Positions 1 to 11,465 of a stretch of 64,000 nt of DNA are shown in pieces (within the stretch, counting starts at the first letter, position 1; each line of letters opens with the position of its first letter). The position numbers were made by a program, and so were the translations under genes. The stretch is from assembly GCA_023512835.1 (NCBI GenBank), contig CM042092.1:44572535-44636534 (forward strand), read 5' to 3'. This stretch comes from Taxillus chinensis. Lineage: Eukaryota; Streptophyta; Magnoliopsida; Santalales; Loranthaceae. The notes under the pieces are model-generated. The model ran no database searches, had not been told where the DNA came from, and was given only the letters and a program-made list of their open reading frames with translations.

Positions 1-666
1 CTGACATGGAGTAAGGATCCGAGCTTAGTTAACACAGAGTAAGGAACCTTACACCTGATTAAAGTCACCAGCTCACTGCTTTCCAATATAAGACAAACTC
101 GTTGAAAACCTAAAGTATCTTACACATGGATCATCCGGATATGTGGACACAACTTTGACTGAACTTGAGAACTCACAAACGCACTTATGCTTTGCAAACC
201 CAAGACCTTGAGCTCCATATCCGCAACATTCAAGGCAGAGAGAATTCCGAGGAACAGTTAATGTGCACATAGTCCGGAACAGTAAGTACCAAGACTGTCT
301 CTCAAGGATGTGTTATATATAATGTAAACCTTGTACATTAGAGGTGGGGTGTAGAAGTTTGTTGATTGATCATGAGTTTGAAATAAGTGTGTATTAAGAG
401 CTCATTGAGATAAAAAGGGCTAGTGTGTGAGTCATTTTGTAAACAGAGTGTAAGAGAGTCTGGTAGTAGATCAAAAGGCTTTACAAGCTTTAATCTGCTT
501 CTATTTTGTTGTATTTATCATTTGATAATAAAACAAAATACTTCCACTACTGGTTATCTTCCGCATTGATTCTATCATTTAACCAGTCAAGTGCTGTGCC
601 AAAGAGTGAGACAAGAGTTTGCTACAGCACACCCCCCCCCCCCCTCTAGGCTCCCAGGGACCAACA
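1..666 (+). repeat. 3' part of a copia (Sirevirus-like) LTR
   Basis: This is the terminal part of the LTR family also seen at 16027-17442 and 53076-54164. Shared landmarks in order are the CGGAGTAAGG repeats at the left edge, a stretch ending in TTTGATAATAAAACAAAATAC (poly(A)-signal-like AATAAA near 529), a C-run and the TCTAGGCTC...GGGACCAACA terminus. No TGGTATCAGAGC primer site follows it, so it is the 3' LTR of an element lying to the left or a solo LTR. Its start is outside the window. Confidence 0.8.
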
Positions 667-1877
667 ATATTAGACAAAACTCAGCTTCAATGATTTTTAG
701 GTAGTTTAAATTATATTTTAGACTTCTGTGCAAACATTAATCGTATTGCTAAACCCCTCCATGATAGGTTAAAAGAGAATCCTTCTCCGTGGACAGAGGA
801 ACATACTAACATTATTAAACAAATAAAAACTCAAGTTGAAACTATTCCTTGTCTTCATATTGTTGATCCTAATCTTCCAAAAATCATTGAAATTGATGCC
901 TCTGATCTTGGTTATAGTGGTATTCTAAAACAAACCATCAATAATCGTGAACAAATCATCCAATTTACTTCTGGTCATTGGAATGCATGCCAAAAGAATT
1001 ATTCAACGGTCAAAAAAGAAATTCTTTCAATTGTTCTTTGTATTTCTAAATTTCAAAGTGACTTTGTTAAATCAAAAGTTCCTTCTTCGCATTGACTATC
1101 AATCTACCAAAGAAATATTACAAAAGGATGTCCAAAATCTTGCTTCCAAACAAATATTTGCTAGGTGGCAAGCTCTTCTTAGTATTTTTGATTTTGATAT
1201 TGAATTTATTAAAGGTAGTAGGAATTATATTCCTGATTTTCTAACCCGTGAATTCTTGCAAAGCAAGCCCTAATCCCTCCAGGCCCTGTTTCCATCTCCA
1301 CCCTTCTATCAAATGGGATGCAAAAGGAACAAAGGAAAAGAAATCTAGGATTTTCCTAAAGGTGCTTCCCAACTACATTTTCCCTCATGGGCCTCCATTG
1401 TTGAAGGAGAAGAACAAGTTACAGCTGAGGCCTCTCCATCTTCATCCATGGTCCAAGAATGAGTAGAAGCCCTATCCAAAAACCCCCAAATGTTTCAAAT
1501 GTTTCAAAACCAATTTCCTACCCAAAACCGCAAAGATTCTCCCGTTCTAAAAAATCTTGTGCCTATTCCAAGTACATTTTCCCCTGTCCAACAAATTCCC
1601 CCATCCTCTTCAAAAGGAAAAGGTATCCTTTCCTTGCCATCCAAAGATATTTCTTAATCTTCCTCCAAAGCTCTAATATCTCAAACACCTTCAAGTTCAC
1701 AAATAATTCCGTCATCATCAAAACTACCCACCTCTCGCTACATTGACAAACCAGTTCCCCAAAATGTTTTCTCCATTGAACAAGACCTCTTTACTACTCC
1801 CCCCAAAGAATATGTTACAAAAATCTTTCCCCCAAACTACCATTTCAAACCTTTCAATAATCTCAAAAATTCTACCT
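667..1877 (+). pseudogene. Endogenous pararetrovirus (caulimovirid) fragment: RT C-terminus, RNase H and downstream tail
   Basis: Two overlapping frames (about 706-1095 and 947-1273) together cover the end of a reverse transcriptase and an RNase H domain of the plant pararetrovirus type. Recognisable blocks are the RNase H start IIEIDASDLGY and the conserved end IFARWQALLSIFDF...DFLTREFLQ, a signature I know from Caulimoviridae polyproteins rather than from Ty1/copia or Ty3/gypsy. One frameshift near 1080-1095 separates the frames. The next 600 bases carry Pro/Ser/Lys-rich frames in pieces, with a short motif FPPNYHF near 1830 that also resembles caulimovirid-derived proteins. There is no start, no protease and no complete polymerase: this is a dead fragment. 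It joins the 5' LTR of element A at 1877/1878. Assignment to a genus is not possible from this piece. Confidence 0.75.
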
Positions 1878-2555
1878 ATACGCAGTATGGGCATCTAATC
1901 TATAAATCAAAGCAGATCAACCCATCCCCTGACATTCCGCATTTTCAGTGGCAGGAAGTCAGTCTGTCGGGATGGACAACACGGCACACGAGCACTTTAA
2001 CCTTAAAAAAATAAATATATCTCTCACACACTTAACGACAACATCGAGAGCTTAATCTCTCTCTCAAAAGAAGGAAACACACAGAACACAAGATAATGGT
2101 ATTGGCATACTTTAAAAGAAATATTTTTTACAGAACCAAAGTGTGTGAGTTCCAACATAGAGAGAGAGACTCTGAGAGAAAATTTCCGAAGTGTTGTGCG
2201 CCATGTTGAACCAAGATCAAGATCAAATCTTTCGATCTACCATATCTTCTTGCTTATTCAAGATCCAGCATAAGCATTGAGTCTAATCTATGTGTTGCTT
2301 TCCACAATCCAAACTATCACTGATCATTCCTTTCACATCTGAGATATGTTAAGCAAAGAGCATTTACTCACATCCCAGATTTGGCTGATAGTTCATTATA
2401 TCTCTCTTTATCACCCATAATCCATATTGTCATCTTCTCCATTAATACTTCCATCAAAGTTATCCATAGAAGAATTGAAACCCAGTTGACAGTCTAGCTT
2501 CCGCAAACGAAGAAAGTCTATTCACCCCCCCTCTAGACTCACTTTGGGACCTATA
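1878..2555 (+). repeat. Element A 5' LTR, 3' portion only
   Basis: Bases from 1878 match 15762-16026 of the 3' LTR (ACGCAGTATGGGCATCT and the following 260 bases, with a few differences). The rest runs to CTCTAGACTC...GGGACCTATA, two bases before the primer site. The first part, including the GACTCG/GAGTC array of the 3' copy, is absent and replaced by the pararetrovirus fragment. Confidence 0.75.
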
Positions 2556-2557
2556 AT

Positions 2558-2569
2558 TGGTATCAGAGC
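2558..2569 (+). promoter_or_regulatory. Primer-binding site of element A
   Basis: TGGTATCAGAGC, complementary to the 3' end of plant initiator methionine tRNA, two bases after the LTR end. This site is usual for plant copia elements. Confidence 0.85.
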
Positions 2570-2597
2570 AATTCTACAACTCCGTAGAGATCCCTAA

Positions 2598-5180
2598 ATG
2601 GCCGACATGGATTCCAGCAGTGCAGCTCCAGCTCTCAAGCAAGCTCCAGTTCCTATTGAGGAACTTGAAGCCAGTTGTGCTCCAGAAGAAGGAGCAACTG
2701 GAGACCAGGAGCAGGAAGAACCCAGTACTAGCAGTAACAAGAAAGAACAAGAAGACTTCTACAACGTTCTGTTTGGCTCATCATCCCAAGTACCTATGTG
2801 CACACCCGCATGTTTTTCAAAATGGAAAGCGAGAATGAGAGCACACCTAGACATGCTCGACACGTATCTCTGGGAAACAATAAAGAACAGACCTTTCACT
2901 CCAAAGGTTATGTAGAGAGGTCGGTTAATGACAAAAAACCCAGACAGTTGGTCTAAGGTGAAGCAGAGGAAAGTAAAGCTCGGCTTCAAGGCAAAAGCCA
3001 TACTTTTCTCTGCACTCGACGATGACATGTTCACGAATGTGCAGGATCTTGAGACTGCTAAAGAGGTATGGGACAAGCTCTATCTCATCTATGAGGGAGA
3101 TGAGCAAATACAGGATAACAAGATCTCCATACTTAAGCAGGAGTATGAAGCCTTCAGATGTGAACCAAAGGAGTCATTGGACAGTATCTATAAAAGGTTC
3201 ACAGGTCTGATTCAATGGATGAAGACTTATAATGTTGAGATCTCTCAGAAGGACAAGAATGACAAATTTCTGAGATCTCTACCATTACGACTGCTAATTA
3301 AGACATCAGCCATCCGTTAGCTGAAGGAATGGAAGACTTGTGCCTTGGAAGCATTATATGGAGACCTCAAGACGTTTAAAATGCAAAAAGAAGAGCTTGA
3401 GGCATTTGAGAACCCTTCCAAGAAAAAGCAGAAGTCTGTTGCCTTTAAGGCCGCTGCTGAACCAAAGGAACCATCTTCAGAAGAGGAAGAAGATGAAGCT
3501 GATGAACTTGTTTCAGATAGTGCCTTAGATGAAGAAGTGGCATTTCTGATCAAGAAACTGCTGAAGAGAAAGGGGAATTACAGGAGAAAAGCAAGGCAGT
3601 CATCCTCATCCTTTTCTAAGGGAAAGGATAAGGATAAGTTGCAATGTTATCACTGCAACAAGCCCGGCCACTTCGCTGCCAACTGTTACAAGCTGAAGAG
3701 GGAGAAAAAGGAGGCAGCTGAGCAGAAGAAGAAGACCAAAGGCTCTTCAAGCAGAAAGGATGACAAGAGGAAGAAGGCTCTTGTCACCAACAAGTTTAAC
3801 AGTGAAACTTAGGAGGAAGAGGAATCTTCTTACGATGAGAAGAAAGAGAAAGGTCTAATCTGCTTCATGGCTGACCACACTCCTCCCCTTAAGGTAAGAA
3901 CTTATGAACAACTCTATATTGAATATGAAAACACCTATAGAGCACTTAAAGAAATAGAGGAACAATTTCTCCCTATGAAAGCTAACAAAGAAAGATACTA
4001 TTCTAAACTGGAACAACTTTCATGTGAATATAGAGACTCTATAGATGACTATGAAAGAACGGAGAGAAGATTAAGAGCTGAAGTGAGTGAGATGAGAAGC
4101 ACACATGATGATCTTCTGGACAAAGCTGGACAATTGAAAATGGCTAATAAAGACATCGATAGGCTTGAGAAGGAACTAGCTGAAACCAAAGCTGAACTGG
4201 AGAAAGAAAAACAAATTAGTAAGAAGTGGCAAGACTCTGCTGAGATTGTAGCCCACTTTAGAACCACTCCAGATGTTAAAGGTCTAGCCTTAGGTCTAGG
4301 TTTGTCAGAAGACCAAATAGCCAAGGCTCAGACTTACCCTGTGCAGACCAAATGTCTTGCTGGCTATGTTCCTGCTGGCAGTGTACTCCTTCATTGTGGA
4401 AAGGAGGTACCATTGGCTGTTGCTAGTCCACCCAAACTAGTAACACCCGAACTCAAAGATCAGGGTACTATTGCATCTCAGGATAGTGATGCAGCTGTTA
4501 CTAAGATAGAATTGAAAGCTGAACCAATAAGAAATCTGTCCACTACATCCCAATGCAAAGGTAAGGGTGTAGTAATTCCAGAGATAGACATAAGCAGGTT
4601 TACTGCTACGTATCAGACTGATTCATCCAGCAAGCCTGTTTTCTCCCAGCCTAAGTTTGTCCCTGGTGGTAGAGTTAAGAATGGTCTAGGATATAAAGGA
4701 AAACCGAGGAAACCCTTAAGGCATAGTGTCCAACTCAAACCTGTCATATGCCCCATCTACTGTGAAGTTGGACACCTTTCCTATCAGTGCAGATTCTATC
4801 CTGAGTATCTTAAGAACGAGCTTGTTAAAGGAATTAGGTTAGGCATTAATCAGTTAAACATTTCAGAAAATCTACAATTTCATAACTATGATGGGAAGAA
4901 AAAGAAAACCAGACACACACAGGTTACCTCGTTAAAGAACATCAAGACTAAACCTGTGAAGAAAATTGTCAAATTTGTGCCTAATAAAGCTGCCAAAGAT
5001 AACAATAAGGAAGGAAAACGTGCAGAAAGTCTGAAGGTCAATCTTGCTAACAAATCTAATGATGGATCACCTAAATTGGCATGGAAAGTTAAATCTGCCT
5101 CTTTTTATTGGAAACCTAAATTGTCAATTGCAGCTTTCACTTACCCAAAGCCCAATCTTAATTGGGCCCCCAAGACTTAG
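2598..5180 (+). pseudogene. Element A gag (UBN2-type capsid, zinc knuckle, coiled coil)
   Basis: One reading frame covers the whole region, interrupted by in-frame stops at 2913, 3318 and 3810. The N-terminus (MADMDSSS) is acidic and low-complexity. Residues of about 2820-3320 match the copia gag core (FSKWKARMRAHL, AKEVWDKLYLIYEG, SLDSIYKRF, DKFLRSLP). A CCHC zinc knuckle CYHCNKPGHFAANC lies near 3645. After the third stop, 3867-5180 encodes a Glu/Lys-rich coiled coil, then a basic tail with a second knuckle-like CPIYCEVGHLSYQC whose spacing is altered relative to B and C. The ORF ends WAPKT then TAG, equivalent to the gag end in B and C. The product would form the particle and package RNA. 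Inactive as written. Confidence 0.85.
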
Positions 5181-8100
5181 TTGCTCATTGTGCAGGAATA
5201 GGTACCTGAAGCTGAAAGCAGCCACCGAAAACAAAAGATCAATTCCAGCCAGTGGTATCTTGACAGTGCCTGTTCTGTGCACATGACAGATGATGCCTCC
5301 CTATTGAGTGAAGTAAGGGAGGTCGCAGCTTCATCTGTCACTTTCGGGGGTAATAAAAAGGGCAAGATTTGTTAGATTTGTTAGCAAGATTGACCTTAAG
5401 TAAGATTTGTTGTTATCTTTGACAAATCTAATGACAAATCTAAGATACAACAGAATGTATCTGTTGTTCAAGGTCTTAAACATAACCTGTTGAGCATAAG
5501 TCAATTGTGTGACAAGGGTTATGAAGTTTTGTTCACTAAACACACCTACACAGTTATGGACCCTATCTCTAAAGAGGTGAAACTGAATGGGCATAGACAA
5601 GGCAATGTCTACAAGTTGGTCTTTGGTAATGCTCAATCTACTGAACCAATTTGTTTTCTGTCCAAAGCTTCACCTGACATTAGTTGGTTATGGCACAAGA
5701 GATTTGGTCAATTAAATTTTAAGACTATGTCTAAACTGGCATCTCTTGATTTGGTTGAGGGCTTACCCAAGCATGTTTATGAGAAAGAACACCCTTGTAG
5801 GGATTGTCAGCTGGGTAAGCAGATTAAATATTCCTTTAAGAGTGTAGATAAAACCTCAATCACACAACCACTTGAACTTCTGCACATGGACCTATGTGGA
5901 CCAATAAATGTGTCTTCTTTATCTGGTGCACGATACTTTCTTGCAGTAGTAGATTACTATACCAGATACACATGGGTCATGTTTCTCAAAAACAAAACTG
6001 AAACATTTGAGAATCTTGTTGAACTCTTTAATTGGGTCACAAATGTTAAGAGTCTTTCTATTAAGTGCATTCGCAGCGATCATGGCAAGGAATTTAAATT
6101 TTCTGATATGTTAGAGTTTTGTACTGAACATGGTATCCAGCATAATTTCTCAGCACCAAGAACTCCACAACAAAATGGAGTGGCTGAAAGAAAGAATCAA
6201 ACATTAGTTGAAGCAGCTAGAACCATGTTGACAGGAGCTCAGTTCCCAAAATCCCTATGGGCTGAAGCTGTTGCCACTACTTGTTATATACAAAATAGAA
6301 CTCTAATCAACAAATGAGCCATGAAAACACCCTATGAGTTATGGAAGGGAAGGAGACCAAACATTATTCACCTAAGGATCTTCGGGTGTACTTGCTACAT
6401 TCTGAACAATGGCAAGGATTACTTGAACAAGTTTGATGCCAAATCAGATGATGGATATCTTGTTGGATACTCCATGACTAGCAAGGCTTATCGTGTATTT
6501 AATAGAAGAACCAAAGTTGTTGAAGAGTCTATTCATGTTTCTTTTGATGAGACTAACCATGGAATGCAGAAAGGAGATCCAAATGTAAATGAAGTGCAGG
6601 ATATTGTCATTGTAGAAGACCAAGACACAGATAACTCCACTACAAAAGAAACAATGGAAGATGCACCTGAACCTGATGAACAAAGAGCTAAACCGGTTGC
6701 TGCGGAACCAAGTCAAAAATCAGCAGAAAATTATGACTCTAACATTCAACCTGTTCAGACTCTGCCACTTCTACCAGCCCAAGAACTTGACATTGAGCAA
6801 TTGGGCATTCATCATGAAGAAAGAGAAGACCTTCCAAAGGCAAGAAGAAGGTTAAAGGACCACCCTTCTGAACTGATAATTGGAGATCCTGCTACACGAG
6901 TTGAAACAAGGGCTGCCACACTCCATGAAAATTTGTATATGTGTTTCCTATCACAAGTGGAGCCAAAATCAATTGATGATGTAGTACAGGATCACCATTG
7001 GATTGATGCGATGCAAGAAGAATTAAATCAGTTCAAAAGACAAAAAGTATGGGAGTTGGTCAACAGGCCTAGATCACAGCAAGTCATTGGCGTGAAATGG
7101 ATCTTCAGAAACAAACTTGATGCTGATGGTGTTGTAATCAGAAACAAGGCCAGACTGGTTGCAAAAGGATACAGACAAGAAAAAGGAATCGACTATGATG
7201 AAACCTTTGCACCAGTTGTTAGACTGGAGGCCATTCGTATGTTCTTAGCATATGCAACATTCAAGGACTTCAACGTTTATCAGATGGATGTCAACAGTGC
7301 TTTCTTGAATGGAGACCTCCAAGAAGAAGTTTATGTTGAACAACCACCCGGATTTCAAGAGCCAAACCAAGAGCACAAGGTATACAAACTGAAAAAGGCT
7401 CTATATGGACTAAAATAACCTCCCAGAGCATGGTATTAAACATTGTCAGAGTTTCTGATCAAGAACAAGTTCAGAAAAGGCAAAATTGACCCCACTTAAT
7501 AAGTAGCTTTTAAAAAAAAAAACAAAGAACATAGTCTTCTCCCCTTTTTCTTCCCTCCAGTCACCACCCCCCCCTTCTCTTCTCTCCTTTATTCTTCTTA
7601 CCTTCCTTTCTTTAACCTTTCCCCTCCCTGTTGTTTCTCAAGGAAGGAAAAGGATCACCCTTGATAGTCCAAATTTATGTGGATGACATCATCTTCGGAT
7701 CAAGGGACAAAAAGCAATGTGAAGACTTCTCCCATCTAATGAAAAGTGAATATGAAATGAGTATGATGGGAGAACTCTCATTCTTCCTTGGATTGGAGGT
7801 CAAGCAGTTGAAGGATGGGATTTTTATCAGTCAAACCAAATACACCAAGGAGATACTGAAGAAGTTTAAGATGACTGATGTGACTCACATGAAAACTCCC
7901 ATTCCTACAAACGCCAAACTGAATATGGATGAAGTAGGCAAAGAAGTAGATATCTCAAAATATAGGAGCATGATTGGATCCTTGCTGTACCTGATAGCAA
8001 GCAGACCTGACATAATGTTTGCAACATGCATCTGTGCCAGATACCAAGCTAATCCCAAGGAATCCCACTTGTCTCATGTGAAAAGGATTATGCGGTATCT

Positions 8101-8622
8101 GAAGGGAACTGAGACTTTGGGACTATGGTATCCCAGAGAGTCTGATTTCAAACTGAGAGGATATTCAGATGTAGGCTTTTCTGGGTGCAGGATTGATAGG
8201 AAGAGCACAAGTGGAACATGCCAACTTCTTGGCAACGGACTTGTATCCTGGTTTAGCAAGAAACAGAATTCAGTTTCAACCTCCACAGCTGAAGCTGAAT
8301 ACATTGCTGCAGGAAGCTATTGTGCTCAGTTGCTTTGGATGGCCAGTCAACTTTAGACTATGGGTTTAACCTGAAGGCCGTGCCTCTGTATTGTGACAAT
8401 ACAAGCACTATTGTAATCTCCAATAATCCTGTTATGCATCCCAAAATCAACCACATTGAGGTCAGACATCACTTCATACGTGACCATGTGCTGAAGAAAG
8501 ACATTTCCCTGGAATATATTTCCACTAATGACCAACTTGTTGACATATTCACCAAACCACTGCAAGAAGCCAGGTTCAATGAACTTCTGACAAAACTTGG
8601 CATGTTAGATTTAAATTCATAA
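5181..8622 (+). pseudogene. Element A pol: protease, integrase, RT, RNase H (broken)
   Basis: The protease remnant near 5250-5370 has WYLDSACSVHM, where the family has D-S-G. A stop and duplicated bases (TTAGATTTGTTAG) follow. 5490-6317 holds GAG-pre-integrase (WLWHKRFGQLNF) and the integrase core (HMDLCGP, IRSDHGKEF, APRTPQQNGVAERKN); a TGA at 6315 interrupts it. 6321-7418 continues through RT ([38 protein letters not shown]) to a stop where family members read [14 protein letters not shown]. After an insertion at about 7497-7640, RT resumes with YVDDIIFGS and then RNase H ([25 protein letters not shown]). A one-base deletion near 8354 shifts the frame for the last 90 residues, which end at 8622. 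The domain order PR-INT-RT-RH is copia. Confidence 0.85.
7497..7640 (+). other. Pyrimidine-rich insertion in RT of element A
   Basis: Relative to B (around 22020-22060) and C, A has roughly 140 extra bases between the codons for FRKGKIDPT and FLKEGKG. The insert has an A-run near 7511 followed by more than 100 bases that are almost entirely C and T. It encodes nothing recognisable and breaks RT. No clear terminal repeats or target duplication are visible. Confidence 0.6.
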
Positions 8623-9770
8623 GTCTCACAGCATGTCTTATGTTTTATTTCAACCTAATTGCCTGTGCATGAACATGAGTATGACACTGTTAATGACTGT
8701 TTATGTCTCCATGAAAATTAGTAGTGACTAAGTGTGATTCATGCATATCTACTGCTAGAAATTGAGAAATCACATGGATGAAACTTGCCACCTCTGAACC
8801 TTGTTCAAGTCGTTTGTGCAACCTGTCATGAATCCTCAAGTCTTGAGTGAAATGAGTGCAACTCCCTTTATGTTTAAATTAAATTATATTCCTATTACTT
8901 GTCATTTTCATTCTGAGCGAATATCACCTGTGGCATTGCATTCATTAATTAGCAGGAACTGTTGTATCTCATGGTACTGTTGGCTTGCACGGAAAGGATC
9001 CTAAATGATTTAATGCTCAAAGGATGATTGCGACTATAGTTTTTGAGAATCATAAAAAGCCTATTACTTAAAAAGAGCCGCTACCTTTCACTAGAAAAAG
9101 GCAAGGTGAACAAGGCAAATTGATAATAGTAAATAGATGGAATGCCTGTCTCAGGGGGAGTCCTCACTATTCCCCTTGACTCTGTCTCTGTTAGAGTAAT
9201 AGTTGGAGGTCAAATTGTATGTTCATGTGATTCAAAAAGATACTGTGTTGAGCTCTGTGCATGTGAAAAGGCTCATGAATAAGCACTGAAAATTGATGCT
9301 CTACAAAAGAAAAGAGACAACTCACACTGACAACCTGCATGATCAAACTCCAAACTCTAGCTATACTATGATGTAAATTAGATAATGATAGAGTGTGTGT
9401 TCTGATTCTCAATAGGGCCATCTTGTCTCTCAAGTCATCTATGCTGAACTGAAAATTATTGTTAGCTCAGGGTTGTGATAAGATTCGGTTGACCATGAGT
9501 ATATCAAACAGTGTAATTCTAGTTCCTGAATCATACTCACATGCTGATCTGAGAGTGAGAGGGTGAGGCCTTCACTGAGTGAGTTTTGCTAATATGTACG
9601 ATGATTGTTGATGTTATGACTGGATTGTTGCATTTGATGAACCACGGTTTACTGGATGCTATGTTAACATAGTAATCATTTTCTGGCACAAGATATAGCG
9701 TGATGAAGTACTTAGTCATTTCTAAGGGGGTTGGGATACAAGATGTAGCGTGATGAACCACGTTTTACTT
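8623..9770 (+). other. Post-pol spacer of element A with polypurine-like tract
   Basis: Non-coding. It holds an AGGGGGAG tract at 9153-9160, equivalent to the clusters after pol in B (23474-23620) and C (49297-49385). Near the right end the phrase TAGCGTGATGAA...ACTTAGTCA occurs twice (about 9686-9717 and 9745-9774). No ORF of note. Confidence 0.55.
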
Positions 9771-10806
9771 AGTCACGCCCCGATTTTCCAACCCGAGGAG
9801 ACCGGTTCGTGACTCCCCTTTACCAACGTTGTGGATAAGGGGGTTGGGATATAAGTTTTACACAGGATGACACATCATTCATAATAGACAAAATCAGGGA
9901 AATCTTCATTTAAAAACAAACCACAATAAAGGTTTACAAAGTGAAACAATTTGGCTTTATTACAATAAAGTCCCCTTTACAACATTTCCCCACTGGGGTT
10001 ACATCAATTACCATAAATTAACATAATCGAAAAAAACGGTAAAGCAAATACGGTCTTCCACCTTGGGATTCCACCTAACGCTTGTAGGTCCCTTTAAAGA
10101 AAATAACACAGTAGGAGGGGTGAGCAACCACAGCTCAATAGGGATCATGTCTCCCCAACCCATCCCATGCTCTTAGCATCTACATGCCATGTGTACTAGT
10201 GCAGTGTCATGATACAAATTATTTAAATAGTTATAATAACAAACCACATTAGTAAATACAATCATTTCCACAGCCACACAGGCTAACAAGTCCACAGCCA
10301 CACAGGCTAACACAAACAATCCCGGGCTTCCACAGCCACCGGGTTCCAAGGGCAGTCTCGGGCTTCTACAGCCACCGGGTTCTAAGAACAGTCCCGGGCT
10401 TCCATAGCCACCGAGTTTCACAAAACATAGTACACATAGCCACTCAGGCATAACATCGAACACATAATATACACAGTCACTCAGGCATAATAACAAACAC
10501 ATAATATGCACAGCCTCACAGGCCTAATAACAAACACATAATATGCACATAGACATGTATCCAAACAACACGCCATTGAAGGCCAACATTCATATAGGAG
10601 GTCACACCTATATGAATTTACATATAAATAATATAACAATAACGATATCCAACAGTTTATTCACCATAGGGCCTAACCCCGGATTAGATACAAGAAGACA
10701 GAACTCCTACCTTAACAGAGTCCTTCACGCCTTAGCCTCCACGCCAAACGCCGTCCGTCCGCCCACGGAAACACCTCCGCAGCAACCACGACCAGAAGCT
10801 CTTCTT

Positions 10807-10854
<48 letters not shown>

Positions 10855-11465
10855 GACGACTGCAGCAGCTGAAGAAGGGAACCCTAAACCTAAAACTAGG
10901 AGCCTTCACCTCTTTTGAGCTAGGAGCCTAAAACTAGGAGCCTAAACCTAAAACTAGGAACCTAAAACTAGGAGCTTATATAGACACCTCCACACCCCAA
11001 AACAACATAGTTTTGATTAAATGAATCCCAGCATCAAAATGACGTAGTTTTGATGACAGACTACAACCTTTTTGCAACCACACAGGACAAAACACTCATA
11101 ATTTCACCATGGTCCTTTAGCAAATGAGTATCAGAACAATAAAACAAGGGTAATGGAGGCTGCACGTGAGAAAGGCCTTTCTCACGGGCACCTCCAAATG
11201 TTCTAGAATTTTACCACAAGCCTTAGAAGAACAACATCAGGAAGGCTCCCATGCAAAAATATCACTGCACGTGAAAAGCCATTCTCACGTGCATTCTCAC
11301 GGGCACTCCCTATTGGGCTCAAACTTTGCCTCATGCTTGCTCATCAACATACAAGATGATTTAGCCAAAGTGTGTGGAAATAAAACACCCTAAAACCCAA
11401 CAATTTCCACCCAAAAAGGCAAAACTGAGACTAACTCCTCACATCCCAAAATATGGGTCATTACA
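9771..11465 (-). repeat. Solo gypsy LTR, minus orientation
   Basis: It begins AGTCACGCCCCGATTTTCC (the family start TGTCACG with changes) and ends GGGTCATTACA. It is the reverse of the LTRs of G1 and matches 25494-27367 and 54945-56759 in layout: GGGGTTACATCAATT near 9985, the CCCGGGCTTCCACAGCCACCGGGTTCC minisatellite (about 10320-10420), a CT microsatellite (10811-10853), a weak ACGTAGTTTTGAT motif and the G-box cluster near 11160-11310. No internal gypsy sequence adjoins it. Flanks (TACTT left, TGGAA right) do not match, so a target duplication cannot be shown. Confidence 0.8.
10811..10853 (+). repeat. (CT)n microsatellite inside the solo LTR
   Basis: About 20 CT units in the LTR leader, followed by CTGCGACGACTG. 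The equivalent place holds CT repeats in the LTRs at 26629 and 56079, and GA repeats in G1 at 28529 and 35646, so it is an inherited GAGA-type tract of this LTR family, not a chance repeat. The ORFs through it are artefacts. Confidence 0.9.

Noticed and set aside
1459..1746. 95-residue ORF as a separate gene
   Set aside because: It lies in the decaying tail of the pararetrovirus fragment, is Pro/Ser/Lys-rich and has no recognisable domain; kept only as part of that fragment.
10543..10909. ORFs encoding SLSLSLSL or REREREREK runs (also near 26535-26749, 28509-28634 and 35544-35748)
   Set aside because: They are translations of CT/GA microsatellites in gypsy LTRs and have no conserved protein outside the repeat.
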